From assembly GCF_026262505.1 (NCBI RefSeq), contig NC_067204.1:3071797-3135796 (forward strand): DNA of 64,000 nt, given 5' to 3'. Below, in pieces: positions 37,976 through 49,179 of this stretch. The DNA is from Trichomonas vaginalis G3 (Eukaryota > Parabasalia > Trichomonadida > Trichomonadidae). A program made the position numbers and the translations under genes. The notes below the pieces were generated by a model. The model worked only from the letters and a program-made list of their open reading frames with translations. It had not been told where the DNA came from and ran no database searches. The number at the start of each line of letters is the position of its first letter. Within the stretch, counting starts at the first letter, position 1.

Positions 37976-38586
37976 TTTACTAAAACATATTTCAAACAAA
38001 GTTTATATTCTGTTGAAAGTTTTGTATATTCATTCGAATATTTATACTTAAACTCAACTCCTGTAGTTCCTGGTGTTTCAATGATGCGGATGTTACCTAT
38101 TTTCATGAATGGTGGCGTTTGACCACAGCATTCGATTTCAGGGTCGAGATAGTCAATGACACATTGTTTCCCTGTTATTCGTGATATAACATTTTCAAGG
38201 TCCTCCTTTGTTAGAATTATTTGGTTCTTGCTTATAAGATTTGTCAAAAGCTTCTTATCGTCTTTGAGTAAAATTGTTTGGTATAACTGAAGAAGGTAAT
38301 GGTCTACGTTATCTGAAGGATTTGTTTGAACATTTGTGTAAGGGTTGTCGTTGGCTTCTCTTGAAAGAACTTGGTCCAGTGGTGGATACTCTAACTTAAC
38401 ATCTGATGTAGCGTTAGCGTTTGAAGCTGAGTTTAAATTCACGGATTTCAGTTCTGGTTCTTTTTCTTTCAAACACTCTGAACTATAGTTCTTTATGACA
38501 ATATTGTTTGTCGTTCGTGAGTCAACATTTGATGTTGGTTCAATTGGAACATTAACGGCACCAGCTAAGATGGATTTGCTTCTCAT
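37972..38586 (-). CDS. CCG-family conserved protein (Maverick A)
   Basis: 204 residues. A Ser/Asn-rich, poorly ordered N-terminal half is followed by a C-terminal domain with LDPEIECCGQTPPFMKIGNI, a GTTGVEFKYKYS strand and a closing KLCLKYVLVN. The element B gene at 58878-59460 has the same order, EPDIACCG, GGETLNLKYSF and ISLKFTC. So the C-terminal domain is conserved between two unlike elements and always sits beside a penton-like gene. Possibly a virion or assembly protein. No named family recognised. Confidence 0.65.
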   Translation of the reverse strand: MRSKSILAGAVNVPIEPTSNVDSRTTNNIVIKNYSSECLKEKEPELKSVNLNSASNANATSDVKLEYPPLDQVLSREANDNPYTNVQTNPSDNVDHYLLQLYQTILLKDDKKLLTNLISKNQIILTKEDLENVISRITGKQCVIDYLDPEIECCGQTPPFMKIGNIRIIETPGTTGVEFKYKYSNEYTKLSTEYKLCLKYVLVN

Positions 38587-38611
38587 TTCATATAGAATAA
38601 AAACCTTTTAT
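38587..38611. promoter_or_regulatory. 25-bp bidirectional promoter-like spacer
   Basis: Between the CCG protein (minus) and the next plus-strand gene. On the minus strand it reads TTTTTATTCTATATGAA up to the ATG. Confidence 0.6.
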
Positions 38612-39013
38612 ATGTATGAAATGAACAATATACTCGACAAGGGTTTGAATGTAAAGCTAACGAATGAAAATATTGTTGAATTCACTGAGACAGGAGCTGT
38701 GTATAAAGATGTAGAACTACTGAACAAAAGAGCTAAGGGAAGAAGCAGGAACATGAACAAAGGGTGGAAGCCTATAAAAATTTATGTCAATGATGGCTCA
38801 GGAGGTTCAAACATAAAGTATGCAGAAAGTTATAGAGTTTATGCTCTCAAAGGTGAAAAGCCTTCATTTAAGAACAGCTATTCTAACGCATATCCTCAAA
38901 AGCTAACGGATGGAGAAGTGGATGATATGAATGACAGCAAAAATATTAACAGAAATGGCGACAGAGATGCATGGAATTTGTTTACCATCAGTCAATTGAA
39001 GGTTAAACTTTAA
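38612..39013 (+). CDS. Hypothetical protein, 133 residues (Maverick A)
   Basis: Begins MYEMNNILDKGLNVKLTNEN; a second ATG three codons on is an alternative start. Contains a basic segment (NKRAKGRSRNMNKGWKPIKI), then a Gly/Ser loop and a Tyr/Asn-rich tail. Ends overlap the ATPase gene by four bases (convergent). Unknown. Confidence 0.6.
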   Translation: MYEMNNILDKGLNVKLTNENIVEFTETGAVYKDVELLNKRAKGRSRNMNKGWKPIKIYVNDGSGGSNIKYAESYRVYALKGEKPSFKNSYSNAYPQKLTDGEVDDMNDSKNINRNGDRDAWNLFTISQLKVKL

Positions 39014-39896
39014 AACAATGTTGGTCGTTCCCATGGAATATTTTTGACTTTAATGGTATTAGTCATGATATGAATCTCAAGGTATGAACGAGGAGAGATG
39101 AGAGACTTATATGCTTCCCAAATTTCTTCAAAAGGTAATGTTATACCTGACTGTTTCCAAATGAGTTCAATATCATAACGTGAGAAACCTTGAAAGATAA
39201 CGAAGTCAGTTATGAGACGTTTTATGTTTAAAGCTAAAAACCTCCATGTTTGCATAAGTATTGCTACAGTTAAGTGGTAATGTCTGACTTTAGTAATGAT
39301 ATTAGCTAATGGTGAGTCTGGTTTTGACACTAAACCTTTACCGCGAAGTCGTCGCAAACGAGCAGAGTGTTTGAAGGATATTTTTTGAAGGGGTATTTTG
39401 AAAGTTTTGATAGAATGTAGTTTGTCAGTCGTTTCATATCGTAAACTCCTGAGTACTGACGTAAGTGGTGTTTGTCAATAATTCTTTCCATCTCCTCAGA
39501 AGTCTTTTGCATTCCTGACTGTATAAATTCAACGATGGCATAATATTTCCTCTTACGTCGAATGTAACGTTGAAGAAATTCAATGAGTTCACTGTCTGGA
39601 ACTTTAACGACAGAGGCTTGAACTTTTGACATAAATGTTTTCGCTGTTGAGTCCATAGAGTCTGAAGTTGCTGATATAATGATTTGGTCATAATATGAGT
39701 CATTTCCTAAACGTTCTGTTATGAGTATATGACGAATTAAATTAAATGTCTTACCTGAACCCATCTTTCCACAATAGAAATAAACGCCATTTGAACAGAA
39801 CTCATAGTCCTTACTGAAAGGAAGAATGAGAGAAGAGTTAAGTTTGTCTGTAGTTTCATTCATGTCTTCATCTACGTCATGTATTAAATGCTTCAT
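39010..39896 (-). pseudogene. Packaging ATPase, FtsK/A32 type (Maverick A), about one break
   Basis: Encodes Walker A GKMGSGKTFNLI after a beta strand (GVYFYC), and Walker B NTLLVCDDFA. The C-terminal part has AILMQTWRFLA, a sensor-like stretch of genome-packaging ATPases. These enzymes pump DNA into the capsid. It is adjacent to capsid-cluster genes, as in other Polintons. Confidence 0.82.
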
Positions 39897-39912
39897 TTTA
39901 TCTCCATTAAAA
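39897..39912. promoter_or_regulatory. 16-bp bidirectional promoter-like spacer
   Basis: TTTATCTCCATTAAAA lies between the ATPase start (minus) and the YPxxW gene start (plus). Confidence 0.55.
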
Positions 39913-40793
39913 ATGCAAGTCAGAAATATTCAGAACATAGCACCGAGTCTAACTGACAAGAGTATAAAGATATACTATGAACACGTTATGATGAAACCTA
40001 CCAAAATTCAAGAAAGTCAGTATACTTATGAATATCCAAGGCACTGGGTAGAGTATGTAGGAGGTGAGAAAGCTATTGAAATCAGACAGGTTCGAAGTAT
40101 TCCAGCAGGAAGAACAATATTATTGAAGAACTTTAATGTTTTGAGGTATAATGATGAAACAAAGAAGCAAGATAGTTTTCCTGTTGCTGTGTATGTGAAC
40201 CTAGACACAGGAGATGACATGAAAGTTTTTAACACAAAGCTTCAAACGGTAGTGAGAGAACAACTGACTGCGGAAGGACATCCATTACCTTCAGAAGTTA
40301 CATAGCATATAATTTTGAAACAAACTCAATAGATTTTAAAGTCATCTCTGCAAAGAAGTCAGGTTTTACATTTAATGAAGCAGATGTATATTCGAATGAA
40401 AACTTCAAAGCTATTGCATGGTTAGATAATGACGATTGCTTTAAGAAAATATTTAAATTCAGTGACTCAAAGATGTCAATAGATGACCTTCGTGGAATGT
40501 TACCATCGACGTTTACAGTTGAAGGTTCAGCAGGATTGCTTACAAGATTGTCAATTGGTGGTATTTGGTCTCGTGAGAACATTGTTATAAAATCCAGTAT
40601 AAGTGAATTTGCTGAAGAATCTATATTATGTCTTTCAAACTACATGTATTCGCCACCGAAGCATTATAGTATAACAAACTTTGTCAGTAAGTTTAACATA
40701 AGACTTGTCGAACCTTCTTCAATGAAAGATGTTGTGCTACCTAAAGATGGAAAGGATGGACTCATTATTGAGATGATTTTAATAGCATATTAA
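39913..40793 (+). pseudogene. YPxxW-family structural protein (Maverick A copy 2), about one break
   Basis: The N-terminal part has YTYEYPRHW followed by GEKAIEIRQV, the family signature. The C-terminal part has RLSIGGIWSRENIVIKSSIS, a PPKHYSI segment and a final strand KDGLIIEMILIAY that parallels KDCLYIEAQLL in copy 1. Its stop is directly followed by the next ATG (TAAATG). Confidence 0.6.
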
Positions 40794-40991
40794 ATGAGCT
40801 TGTTCTTGAAGGTCATTCATGATGAAATAACTGTTGTAGAAGATGTTAGCAATTGTTCAGACATTTTGAAGCGAATAGATGATATAAGAAAGAAGTTTAT
40901 GAATGAGAATGTTTATGTTTCATTGACTTTCTCCAGTAACGAGAACTTTTATGAGATAATATTGAAGAGAGATGATTTTAATATGGTGTAA
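40794..40991 (+). CDS. Small hypothetical protein, 65 residues (Maverick A)
   Basis: MSLFLKVIHDEITVVEDVSN opens an alpha/beta protein. Both ends form TAAATG junctions with the neighbouring genes, leaving no spacer, so the three genes are probably read from one transcript. Confidence 0.6.
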   Translation: MSLFLKVIHDEITVVEDVSNCSDILKRIDDIRKKFMNENVYVSLTFSSNENFYEIILKRDDFNMV

Positions 40992-41387
40992 ATGGTAGCT
41001 TGGGCAGCTTTAGGCGCAATGGGAACAAAAGCATTAGCATTTGGAGCAAAAGCACTTGGAGCTTATGACGCAGTAAATAAAATGAGTGGAGGAAGAGTTT
41101 CGAAGACATTAGATGCAAATAAAGGAAAGATTGGAGGCTGGGTTGCAAAGAAGTTAAGATTAAATAAAATAGGACTCATAAATAAAGCATCCAATTTGGT
41201 TGCGACTGAGTCAGAAAATGCTTTAGGAAAGGACGATGAGTTTGCAAAACACGCAAAAGACTTTAATGACCAGATGAAAGGTGAAACAATGCATTTAAAT
41301 AGAGTCGATGGAACTCTTCCTCCACCAGTAGTTCTTCCGTATGGTCCCTATGGAATGTATGGAATTCGCTTATTTGAATGTGGTTGA
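40992..41387 (+). CDS. Ala/Gly-rich membrane-active-like small protein (Maverick A, at the junction)
   Basis: 131 residues. The N-terminus (MVAWAALGAMGTKALAFGAK) is a hydrophobic, Ala/Gly-rich amphipathic helix like that of capsid lytic proteins (adenovirus pVI type). A basic middle (KKLRLNKIGL) follows. A similar gene, in similar company, is in element C at 50776-51180 (GLFGALAGVA start). The last few codons come from the adjoining element fragment, so the native C-terminus is not seen. Role inferred from composition only. Confidence 0.5.
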   Translation: MVAWAALGAMGTKALAFGAKALGAYDAVNKMSGGRVSKTLDANKGKIGGWVAKKLRLNKIGLINKASNLVATESENALGKDDEFAKHAKDFNDQMKGETMHLNRVDGTLPPPVVLPYGPYGMYGIRLFECG

Positions 41388-43235
41388 CTTCTAGCCGATT
41401 GGTTGAGAGGAAGATCTACATTGACAAAGTTGGAACATGGCGAACAGTTTAAGTTTGCTATTGTGACTAAAAATGTTGCGAAATGGAAGACATATAGACA
41501 AGTAGAGGTTTGTTAGCAGTCAAAGAAAAATTTTGATCAGAAGTTTTCAAACCCTTAAAGAAGGCAAAGCATTACAAACTTGTTATACCTTTATAACAAA
41601 GAAGGACAGACGACTATGAATATTATGAGTTAAGATAAGTTTGAAGTTCAAGGTTAAGATTGTGGTAAAAAGATTTTTAGAGTCTAAGCCAGTGTTTGCT
41701 ACCTAAAGAGGAAAGAGAACATTGACATTGACCCAGAAATGTTCTAAAAATAAAATTTTATTTTTTACATGTCAAATTTCTTTTTCTCTGCTCTGGCTCT
41801 GGTTAACTCTCTCTCTTCTTACTTTCTTTTCTTCTACTTTCTTTTCTTTTCTTTTCTCTCTCTTCTTCTCTCTGGTGAGTATATGTCAAATTTGGCGCAA
41901 CCATATTTTTATGTAAAGTTCTTTGTCCTTTAATAGCTCATCTATTCTGTTTTCTATTTCATCTCAAGAACAGCGCCCATGTGTCTTTGCTTTGCATTCT
42001 AAGAACTTTTGTTGACTTCATCTTTCCAATGGCGTCATCTCTGTCAACAATTTCTGTCATTGACAAACTTAAAGACTTCTTGCTTAATGTTTTATGGTTC
42101 TTGTTCATATTCATTACCAGAAACAGAACTTTTAGACCAAATTCACCTTTCTGTTTACATATGTAAGATTTTATGCGTCGACAGAAGTTTTAGAAGTCAA
42201 AAAGCGTTGTCTCGAATATAGATAGCGAAAATCACTGAGAGCCATTTTCTAAAAGATTAAAATTTTAATTTTTCTAGAAAATATTGTTATGAAAAAAAAG
42301 TCGTTTGCTGACATTGACAAGAAATTTGAGAATGTTTTGAAGAGAAGAAGAACAAAGAGGAAGTTAGAAAGGATGCTCAAATAAAAACCATTATACATGA
42401 AAATTCTTATTTGCTCAGAATGGAGTATGAACAGGGTCTAAATGCGCCACCACCTGGGGTCGGGTAAAGAACTGTCACTTATTCTTAAAATGGCTGCACA
42501 ACAACAAAGCCTAGATGATGAAAGAACCCATTCGTATGAGTTAGTTGTTATTTGTTCGACTTCATGGTGCAATTCGACCAAAACCGTAAATTCGTTGCAA
42601 AGAATATTATAAAAAGTTCTGAAGTTAGTATGTATTAAGAGATACTGCAGTTGTTAGATGGATAAAGAAGTACCAAAGAAGAGTTTTGAAGTACCAATGC
42701 TATGAAATGAGTATATAAATTCGAAGTTTAAAGGACCCAAATGAGGAAATTGCAGAGAAATATTATGAGAAGAAACACTTCAGAAACAAACAGAAAAGGA
42801 TAGAATACATTTCGAAGAAATTGCAATTCTTACGATTGGAAGGAGCTTACCGGCTCATAGGGTGTCTTCTTTATTCTTAGATTGACTGGCGTTCTCATCC
42901 TTGTTAAAGACAGAGAAACAAGATATGTGTCGAATTCTCAAGAAGCTGTCGAGGACACTTTAACATCTCAGTTGTCATTTGTGTACAGACAGCAAGAGTT
43001 TAAGTAAGGAGTGTTAAAAGAAAAATACTTACTGACATTATACTCTCCCTGGATTGTCGAAGACGATTCATGGAACTTATGGAAAGAGTCCATGCAGCTT
43101 AAGTTTGACAGACATGAACTATGGGAAGTACAAAGTCATACAAGACCTTACATTACTTCTTTATAAAGAATTCATTATCTACGCAAACCAAAGTTCAAAT
43201 TGTTAAAAGTCAAGCTTGAAAAATATAAGAGTTTG
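41363..43235. repeat. Inverted copy of element B ATPase end (left arm)
   Basis: This stretch matches about 54,935-56,740 in reverse-complement order over roughly 1.85 kb, with many small differences. Both contain the words AGTCAAGCTTGAAAAA at one end and TTCGCTTATTTGAATG at the other. It carries relics of three genes: a small protein (41363-41745, plus), a Lys/Glu-tailed protein (41770-42200, minus) and the packaging ATPase (42290-43230, plus). It is older looking than its partner. Confidence 0.75.
42290..43230 (+). pseudogene. Packaging ATPase relic (Maverick C)
   Basis: Similar to the element B ATPase on the opposite strand near 55,000-55,960. Heavily broken, with several breaks. Confidence 0.5.
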
Positions 43236-43800
43236 CAGTCTTGTTTGTTTGTTGTGCTGGGGCTGTCGTTCTTCTGGCTTTGGTACCAGACTCGGTTGGT
43301 GGTAACGTTGGGACATTCGTTATGTGTTCCTGCCTGAAGAGAAGGACTCCGGAAATGTCGGATGGAAGACTCGGAATAGTACGGAAGGAAAGGACTCGGA
43401 ATGCCAGAAGGAAGACTCGAATGTCGGAAGGAGGACTCGGGAATGTCGGAAGGGAAAAACTATGTTCTGTCGAAGGAAAACTTTTTCATGAAGTTCCGAC
43501 CAAAGTTTCTCAATTTTTCGAAAAAAGTTGAAGGTTTACGGAACGAACAACAGGAAATTTTTCAGTTTTCAGGAAATTTTCTTGTTGCGAAGGAAGGACT
43601 TGGAATGTTGGAAGAAGACTTGAATGTTGGAAGGAAGACTTGGAAGTTGGAAGGAAGGACTTCGGATGTCGGAAGATTGACAAGACAACTTTTACCTTAT
43701 AGAGCTAACCTGAGCCATCTGAAGTCAAGCTTGAAAATAAGAGTTCATCTACCTGCTTGTTTGAAGTTTCAAAATACATATATTATTTTTATCCTTTAAC
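43236..43800. repeat. Imperfect minisatellite and spacer
   Basis: Around 43,345-43,455 and 43,595-43,675 a degenerate unit of about 20 bases, GGAAGGAAGACTCGGAATGT and variants, is repeated. Frames that cross it are repeat-driven and I do not call them genes. Confidence 0.6.
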
Positions 43801-43804
43801 AATG

Positions 43805-44590
43805 GCAAATCTTCTTGGAAAATGTAAGTATTGTACAACCAATATCATATCATTAGTGTGTTTGATGGAAACGTATCTGTGAGACTAATTTTTTTCACAT
43901 CTTCATTAAAGGTGTTCATTGAAATCGGTAAGTTTTCGCGATAGAACCAATTTCTGTCCAGATTTGTTAAATCTTCAGCAAGGTTCGGTAAAAGCTTTTG
44001 TTGTTTTCTTCTGACTAAATGCAAACATAACCATATCTCTGTCTTCTTTCATTTCCATCTCTCAGTGTAAATCATATACATAGTTCTTATTCCTTTCCTT
44101 TTTTGGTACCGAACGTGGTATTCTTTTCTGAATTGTTTTTGTCTTTTCGCTTCAAAGCTTGTTCTCTAGCTCTCACGTTCTTGTCTATTGCAAATTTTCA
44201 TCTAACATCATGAATATATAACAAGCGAACGAGGTGAAGCCCAACATTTGCAACAGCATTGTACAGAAGTCTATGTACATAATATCCTTTCAAAACCATT
44301 TGCAAATTTTACGATTTTCGTACGGGAATTCGTTCCTCGGTTTTCCGAGGGACGCCAAACATATGAGGAATTCTTCTAAAAGTTCTTTTTTTACGTTGGT
44401 TTTCAAACCAGATTGGTATAAGCTTGCTTTGTAGAACAAGAGCATATCAAATACCTTTGCATTTTGGACATGATCATTTCTTTGACCGAAACGGAATGAG
44501 ACGTAAACTGTTTGTATATACTGTAGTGTACTTATTCTCATTATAAGCTTCAATGACATGCAGTTTTGTTGTCTCTGTTGTTGACATATC
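43805..44590 (-). pseudogene. KilA-N protein 1 relic (Maverick C)
   Basis: Collinear with the element A gene at 30220-31047, including the words around CATTGAAATCGGTAAGTTTT and GGTTTTCCGAGGGA, and preceded by the same T-rich upstream motif. Many breaks. Confidence 0.75.
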
Positions 44591-44689
44591 TGTCTTTACA
44601 TACAAAATAAAAAAATAAAAAAAAATTTAAAAATTAGCGTTATTTTCTATCTGGTATTAAAAGACCAAAAAATAAACGCATTTACATGT

Positions 44690-45335
44690 ATTTTTCAGAA
44701 CTTCGTTCAAATAATTTTTATATGCTTTAAGCTATCTCATTACTTTCAAACGCTTTCCTTTACCTTTTATGGGAAGCACCCATACATTTTACTTTCCAAA
44801 CTTTTCAAGCAGTTCTGTTTCAGCAGCTTTCATATCATTTTACAAACACAACTAAACTCTAATTGACTGTTACTGTCATATCTTTGAGTTATATTAAATT
44901 GTTCTTCCTATCTGATATCTCTTTTATTGAAGTTCCTTTGGTTTCCTGAACCGATATTAAGTACAGGCCTTCACCTGCACGTTCGCAGTATCGAATAACC
45001 TAATGTTATGAAATTTATAATCCAACAACTGGGTTCAATCCAGAACAAAACTACTTGAGTATAAGACTTTGTCTAATGGAGATATGTTTCTTGTTCCATA
45101 GAATCTTACCGATATAATAGCTCAAGGATTTCTTGTCAAATTTTCTGAGTTGATAGCATTTCTAACCCAGTCTGGGATGTTTCTCTTCAGATAAGTGTTT
45201 AGAATGTCTGACAAAGAATATTTTGTATTCTTTGGAGTATCTTTACGTTTAAATCACCAATTTCTAACACTTTGGTGTTTATTGTCTATCTTCTTATAAC
45301 TGTTTTCAAACCAGTGTTTGTCATTTTCCTGTTCT
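44690..45335 (-). pseudogene. Unknown relic behind a KilA-type upstream motif (Maverick C)
   Basis: Retains coding-like stretches such as LSDILNTYLKRNIPDWVRNA, and the shared upstream motif (TTTTTATTTTGTATGTAAG) is present near 45,335-45,355. Probably a third regulator-type gene. Several breaks. Confidence 0.4.
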
Positions 45336-46080
45336 TACATACAAAATAAAAAAAAATATTTAAAAAAAAAAACTTAACGTTTAATTTTTATTTTGTATAA
45401 AAGATACAGTTATATCATGAAATTTGGTCATTTTTTTTACGATTTTCATGAGTTTTATGCAAACCGAAAAAAAGTCGGGTAGCAATTTTTACGATTTTCA
45501 TTACGAATCTCTATTCCTCGGGTTGTTCCAGGGAAGCAAACATATGAGGAAATTCATAAATTTGCGCTCATTTTTTTCGGCAAAAATATATTTTAGGTGG
45601 AACAGAGTCACTCGGTCACATCTGGTCAACTAACATCTTTTTGAAAAATTGGATGACAACATGACATTTTACAACAAACACAGGAAAATAAACTTTCTTC
45701 GTAAAGACTTTGTCAAGACTTCTTCATCGTAGATGAGCGTAAATGACCCCAAAAATATATTTTATGTTAGCATGTTAGATCTAACACCGTTTTCTAACCA
45801 CTTTTCGTAACATCGTAGAAAACGTCAAGAATTTTATAAGAATTCAATTAAAAAATATATTTTATGTTGCATGTTAGATTTCTAAAAACACGTTTTCTAA
45901 CATGTTTTTCTAAACATATGTCCTTACTGAAAAAGTATGTGTTCCATCTGTCATTTTACTCAGAATTTCATACGGAATTCAATAAAAAAATAATGTTATG
46001 TTAGAATGTTAGATCTAACATGTTTTCTAACATGGTTTTTTCTAACATTAACTATTTAACAAGCGTTTTACAGTGGGTAT
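45336..46080. repeat. Noncoding stretch with GTTAGATCTAAC palindromes
   Basis: Holds several copies of ATGTTAGATCTAACA-type palindromes and TTTTCTAACATG words (near 45,768, 45,865 and 46,003), and the CTCAGAATTT...GAATTCAATAAA module near 45,960. Similar palindromes recur near 47,130, 47,230 and 48,108. Confidence 0.65.
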
Positions 46081-46089
46081 ATTGTTGCG

Positions 46090-47010
46090 ATGGTTCATGA
46101 CGTTTAAAACAGTTTTGTAGCTTCTATTTCTTCACGAAGGATTAATCAAAGTTTTAACTAATACGAAGGTTTCTTTATATTTCTTCCTTGAGTCAGATAG
46201 AAGGAAATCGTCAGCTGTTGATAGTTTTTTGTTTCAGGAAAATTCAACATGTCCATTTTATCTTCTGCTTTGGTCTTCTTCTGCTTCTTTCTTTAAAGCG
46301 CATAGTCGTTTTCGCATACGTTCGTATCTCTGTGACGGAGTAGTTATTATTTCCTTCATTGCTTGCTTCTTACATTTAGAATTGTGGGGGGTTCATTTTA
46401 GCATGTACATTGAAATTTGACCTGCAAGTACAGAAAACTAAGGCGTCAATGGTTTTCTTTAACTCAAAAGTTGCTTGGTTTTATTTGTTTTCGTTCCATA
46501 CTTTACCCTCTTCTATCTTTATCTCTTATCTGCCATACAACATTTTGAACCAAACGAAAACAAAGTTGCTAGGCTTAAATTCTTCAGATTATATATATGT
46601 CAAGAAACATTTTTAAATATACCATATCGCAGTCTTTGTCCATGACTTTGTGTTGCAATGAAATCCAAGAAACTCAATAGTTTACCTTTCGTATGACTTC
46701 GTTTTATTTCTACCGAGTTCAGAGTTGCTTTGACTCTATTCATCGCACAATCTAGGAATAGTAAGCTTTTTGTGGTATTTCAGGAAGTTTAGGTAGATGG
46801 TCAATAATATCCTGCATTTCATTAAAGATACTGTCATTTTGTTTCATCTTTCAGCACTACAGATCTAAATCTCCTTGGGAAGTTCTTGCTTTTATCTTGC
46901 TGGGAATTGCTTGTTTCGAAAGTTATATGAAGAAGAATTGAAGCTTTTCATCTCTACCTACATTGAAGTGGGTTCATGACAACGAGTTGGTGCATGTTGT
47001 TGCTAACATT
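46090..47010 (-). pseudogene. Unknown relic (Maverick C)
   Basis: Coding-like on the minus strand in pieces, with stretches such as KEIITTPSQRYERMRKRLC and LDCAMNRVKATLNSVEIK. It begins behind a T-rich motif near 47,030. No family recognised. Many breaks. Confidence 0.35.
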
Positions 47011-47289
47011 TCTTAACCATAAAAATAAAAAATATTTTTTTTAAAAAACTAACTTTATTGTTAGTTTTTTATGAAGTGTCAAAACTCCCCTATGAATTTC
47101 GAGAGTTTTCTACGATGTTGAAAACGTGGTTAGAAAAACCATGTTAGATCTACATTCTAACATTAAAATATATTTTATTTGAATTCAGCAACAAAATTAA
47201 GAGTTTTTAGACCATGTTAAGAGAAAACGTGTTAGAAAACATGTTAGATCTAACATTCTAACAGTAAACATTAGATATTCTTTGGCTGA

Positions 47290-47995
47290 ATTCAATAAAA
47301 ATAATATGCGTTCATTTATACACATATTTTTTACAAAACGACCCCAAACTTTTAAACTTCTTTTCTGCAGCTTCATAATGCTAATCTTAGCGAGTTCATC
47401 ATTCTCTAAATTCTCTCTTTAAATCTTCTTGTTCCCATTGGTCTAGTTCGCTATGGAGAATCTCTATAACCAGAACAGTATCTCACGTTCATGTTCTAAT
47501 TTGTTTATCAGCATTTTTTCGTAACTTCTTCTTCGAACAAAGGTTTATGCATTCTCTACTGTATCTTCAAGTTCTTCTTCATTTAACTTCTCATGAACTT
47601 TCTTTGTCATTGAGTCCATAATTCTTCCAACTGACTATACAATATTTTGGAGGAGCCCACATTGCAAAATTAGTACGAGTCTTGGTCTACATATTCCTCA
47701 CCTGTTGATATTCATCCGGAATTCCTAGCATTAACTTTGTATAAAAACAACCGCCGTTTTCCGCGGTGTGGTGATATTCTTCACAAAATGCCTTAAAATT
47801 TACTACTTCCCGGACTTATTTTCCAACCATGACTTTCTTAAAGTTCTTTCAAACTGCTTGACCATCTTTGTTGCATTATATATAACCATCCTTGTCCTCT
47901 ACGTAAGACATTCAAATACCGTTGTAAGCTGCCTTTGTGTAAGTTTCGCCATTAGAATTGTTCGTTGAACGTTTTTGCTTCGACTGACATTTCTG
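47290..47995 (-). pseudogene. KilA-N protein 2 relic (Maverick C)
   Basis: The 3' half follows the element A gene at 31928-32593 closely, and the start region (SNGETYTKAAYNGI) matches too. The middle looks like a different KilA-N variant, so the relic may be chimeric. Many breaks. Confidence 0.75.
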
Positions 47996-48009
47996 GTTCT
48001 TACAATAAA

Positions 48010-48960
48010 AATAAAAACAAAAAAATAAAAAAATAAAACTAAACTTTATTTTTATTTCGGGTGAAAATTCATGAAAATTCAAGCCCGGGTAGAAAACAGG
48101 ATTAGACAAAGAGTGTTAGATCTAACACATTCTACCCTAAATAATCTAAATATAGTTTTTTTCAATTCTTTAATTCCTCTTTCAGGCACTCTCCTCCGTA
48201 ATAGTTATATATGATAAGAGCAACTCAGAGTATCAAAAGTCATGACTGAGTACAGATGGAAACAATAGTTGCACCAACCATTTGTTAGATGAAGCCAAAC
48301 TTGAAAGTCAGAGAAACTGTTACTAGTTTGTTCGTAATAGATTTTAGAACAAAAGTGCATAGAAAGTTTCCATACTAATAACAGAATAAACAGAAACTAT
48401 TCGTTTGCTTAATCTGAAAACTTGCGCCCACGAACATGACATTTTGAGGGCAAACACGTTTCGTATAAAACTGTCAAGACTCGTGGTGCTTGTATAACAC
48501 AGAATACGGACCGTCAGTCAGGTGAATGGTATCGTTCATTAGTTTGTATCCGAGAAGAAATTTTGCCCAAGAGAACGTTTCTAGCTTGCCAAATATAAAA
48601 AACTGTGTATATCTCTTAGAGGCGTTATATTTCCATCCTGTATTGAAATCGAAATCTGTGGGGAGTTTCAACTTGTCATATTAGTCTAAGTTTCAGAATA
48701 GTATGTTCGTTAGTAAAAGTCTGTCACTTCTTCTTAGGCAATTTCCCTTTTAAAATATTCTTGTCATCAGAGTATATACGTTTAAAGTCATTTCAGCAGT
48801 GCTTCTCAATAGTGTTTTTCGTTCTGACTGACAACTTGTAAAGGATCTCATTTCGTAATTATGTCTATTAGACCCATCAGAACCTCTATTACTGCCACAT
48901 GAAAAATAACTCTGACAAAATATTAGTAAACGACAGCGTTCGTTCTTTCTAAACAAAACT
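48010..48960. other. Decayed Maverick sequence without recognisable gene
   Basis: A T-rich upstream motif near 48,010-48,050, a GTTAGATCTAACAC palindrome near 48,105, then minus-strand coding-like scraps (for example PTDFDFNTGWKYNASKRYTQ near 48,650). No family recognised. Confidence 0.35.
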
Positions 48961-49179
48961 CTTCTTAAATCCTAGTTGCTTTGCATCTGAAGGACTTTGA
49001 AGCCAACGAATGTGGAAAGTCAAAACCTGTAAGCACCGGATGAAATTTCTTCATCTGATATATCTACCGGCGTTTTAAAGAATAGTCTAACGGTTTTGTA
49101 TCTGCTACACTTGTTCTTTGTTTTTCAACCTGAAACAATTTAATATATGTAAAAAAATTATATACTGTTTAAAAAACGT

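Larger units (their letters stand above)
19971..41362. mobile_element. Maverick/Polinton element A, about 21.4 kb, recent, not whole
   Basis: A virus-like DNA element carrying the Polinton hallmark set: DNA polymerase B, rve integrase, FtsK/A32-type packaging ATPase, double jelly-roll major capsid and penton-like protein, plus about fifteen accessory genes. Most frames are long and open and in-frame repeats are near-identical, so insertion was probably recent. I count about six or seven visible breaks over the element. The left edge is inferred from the change in sequence character. The right edge is missing, because at about 41,362 the sequence joins a fragment of another Maverick family. 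I did not recognise an adenovirus-type protease. Genes are tightly packed on both strands. Confidence 0.9.

Noticed and set aside
41722-42221. Ser/Phe/Leu-rich plus-strand frames opposite the Lys/Glu-tailed relic
   Set aside because: Antisense of a charged coding tail gives artificial Phe/Ser/Leu-rich frames; the other strand keeps coding features in its better copy at 55985-56337.
43241-43799. Two frames of 96 and 132 residues over the minisatellite
   Set aside because: Arg/Gly/Glu-rich translations come from the degenerate repeat; no start motif and no similarity.
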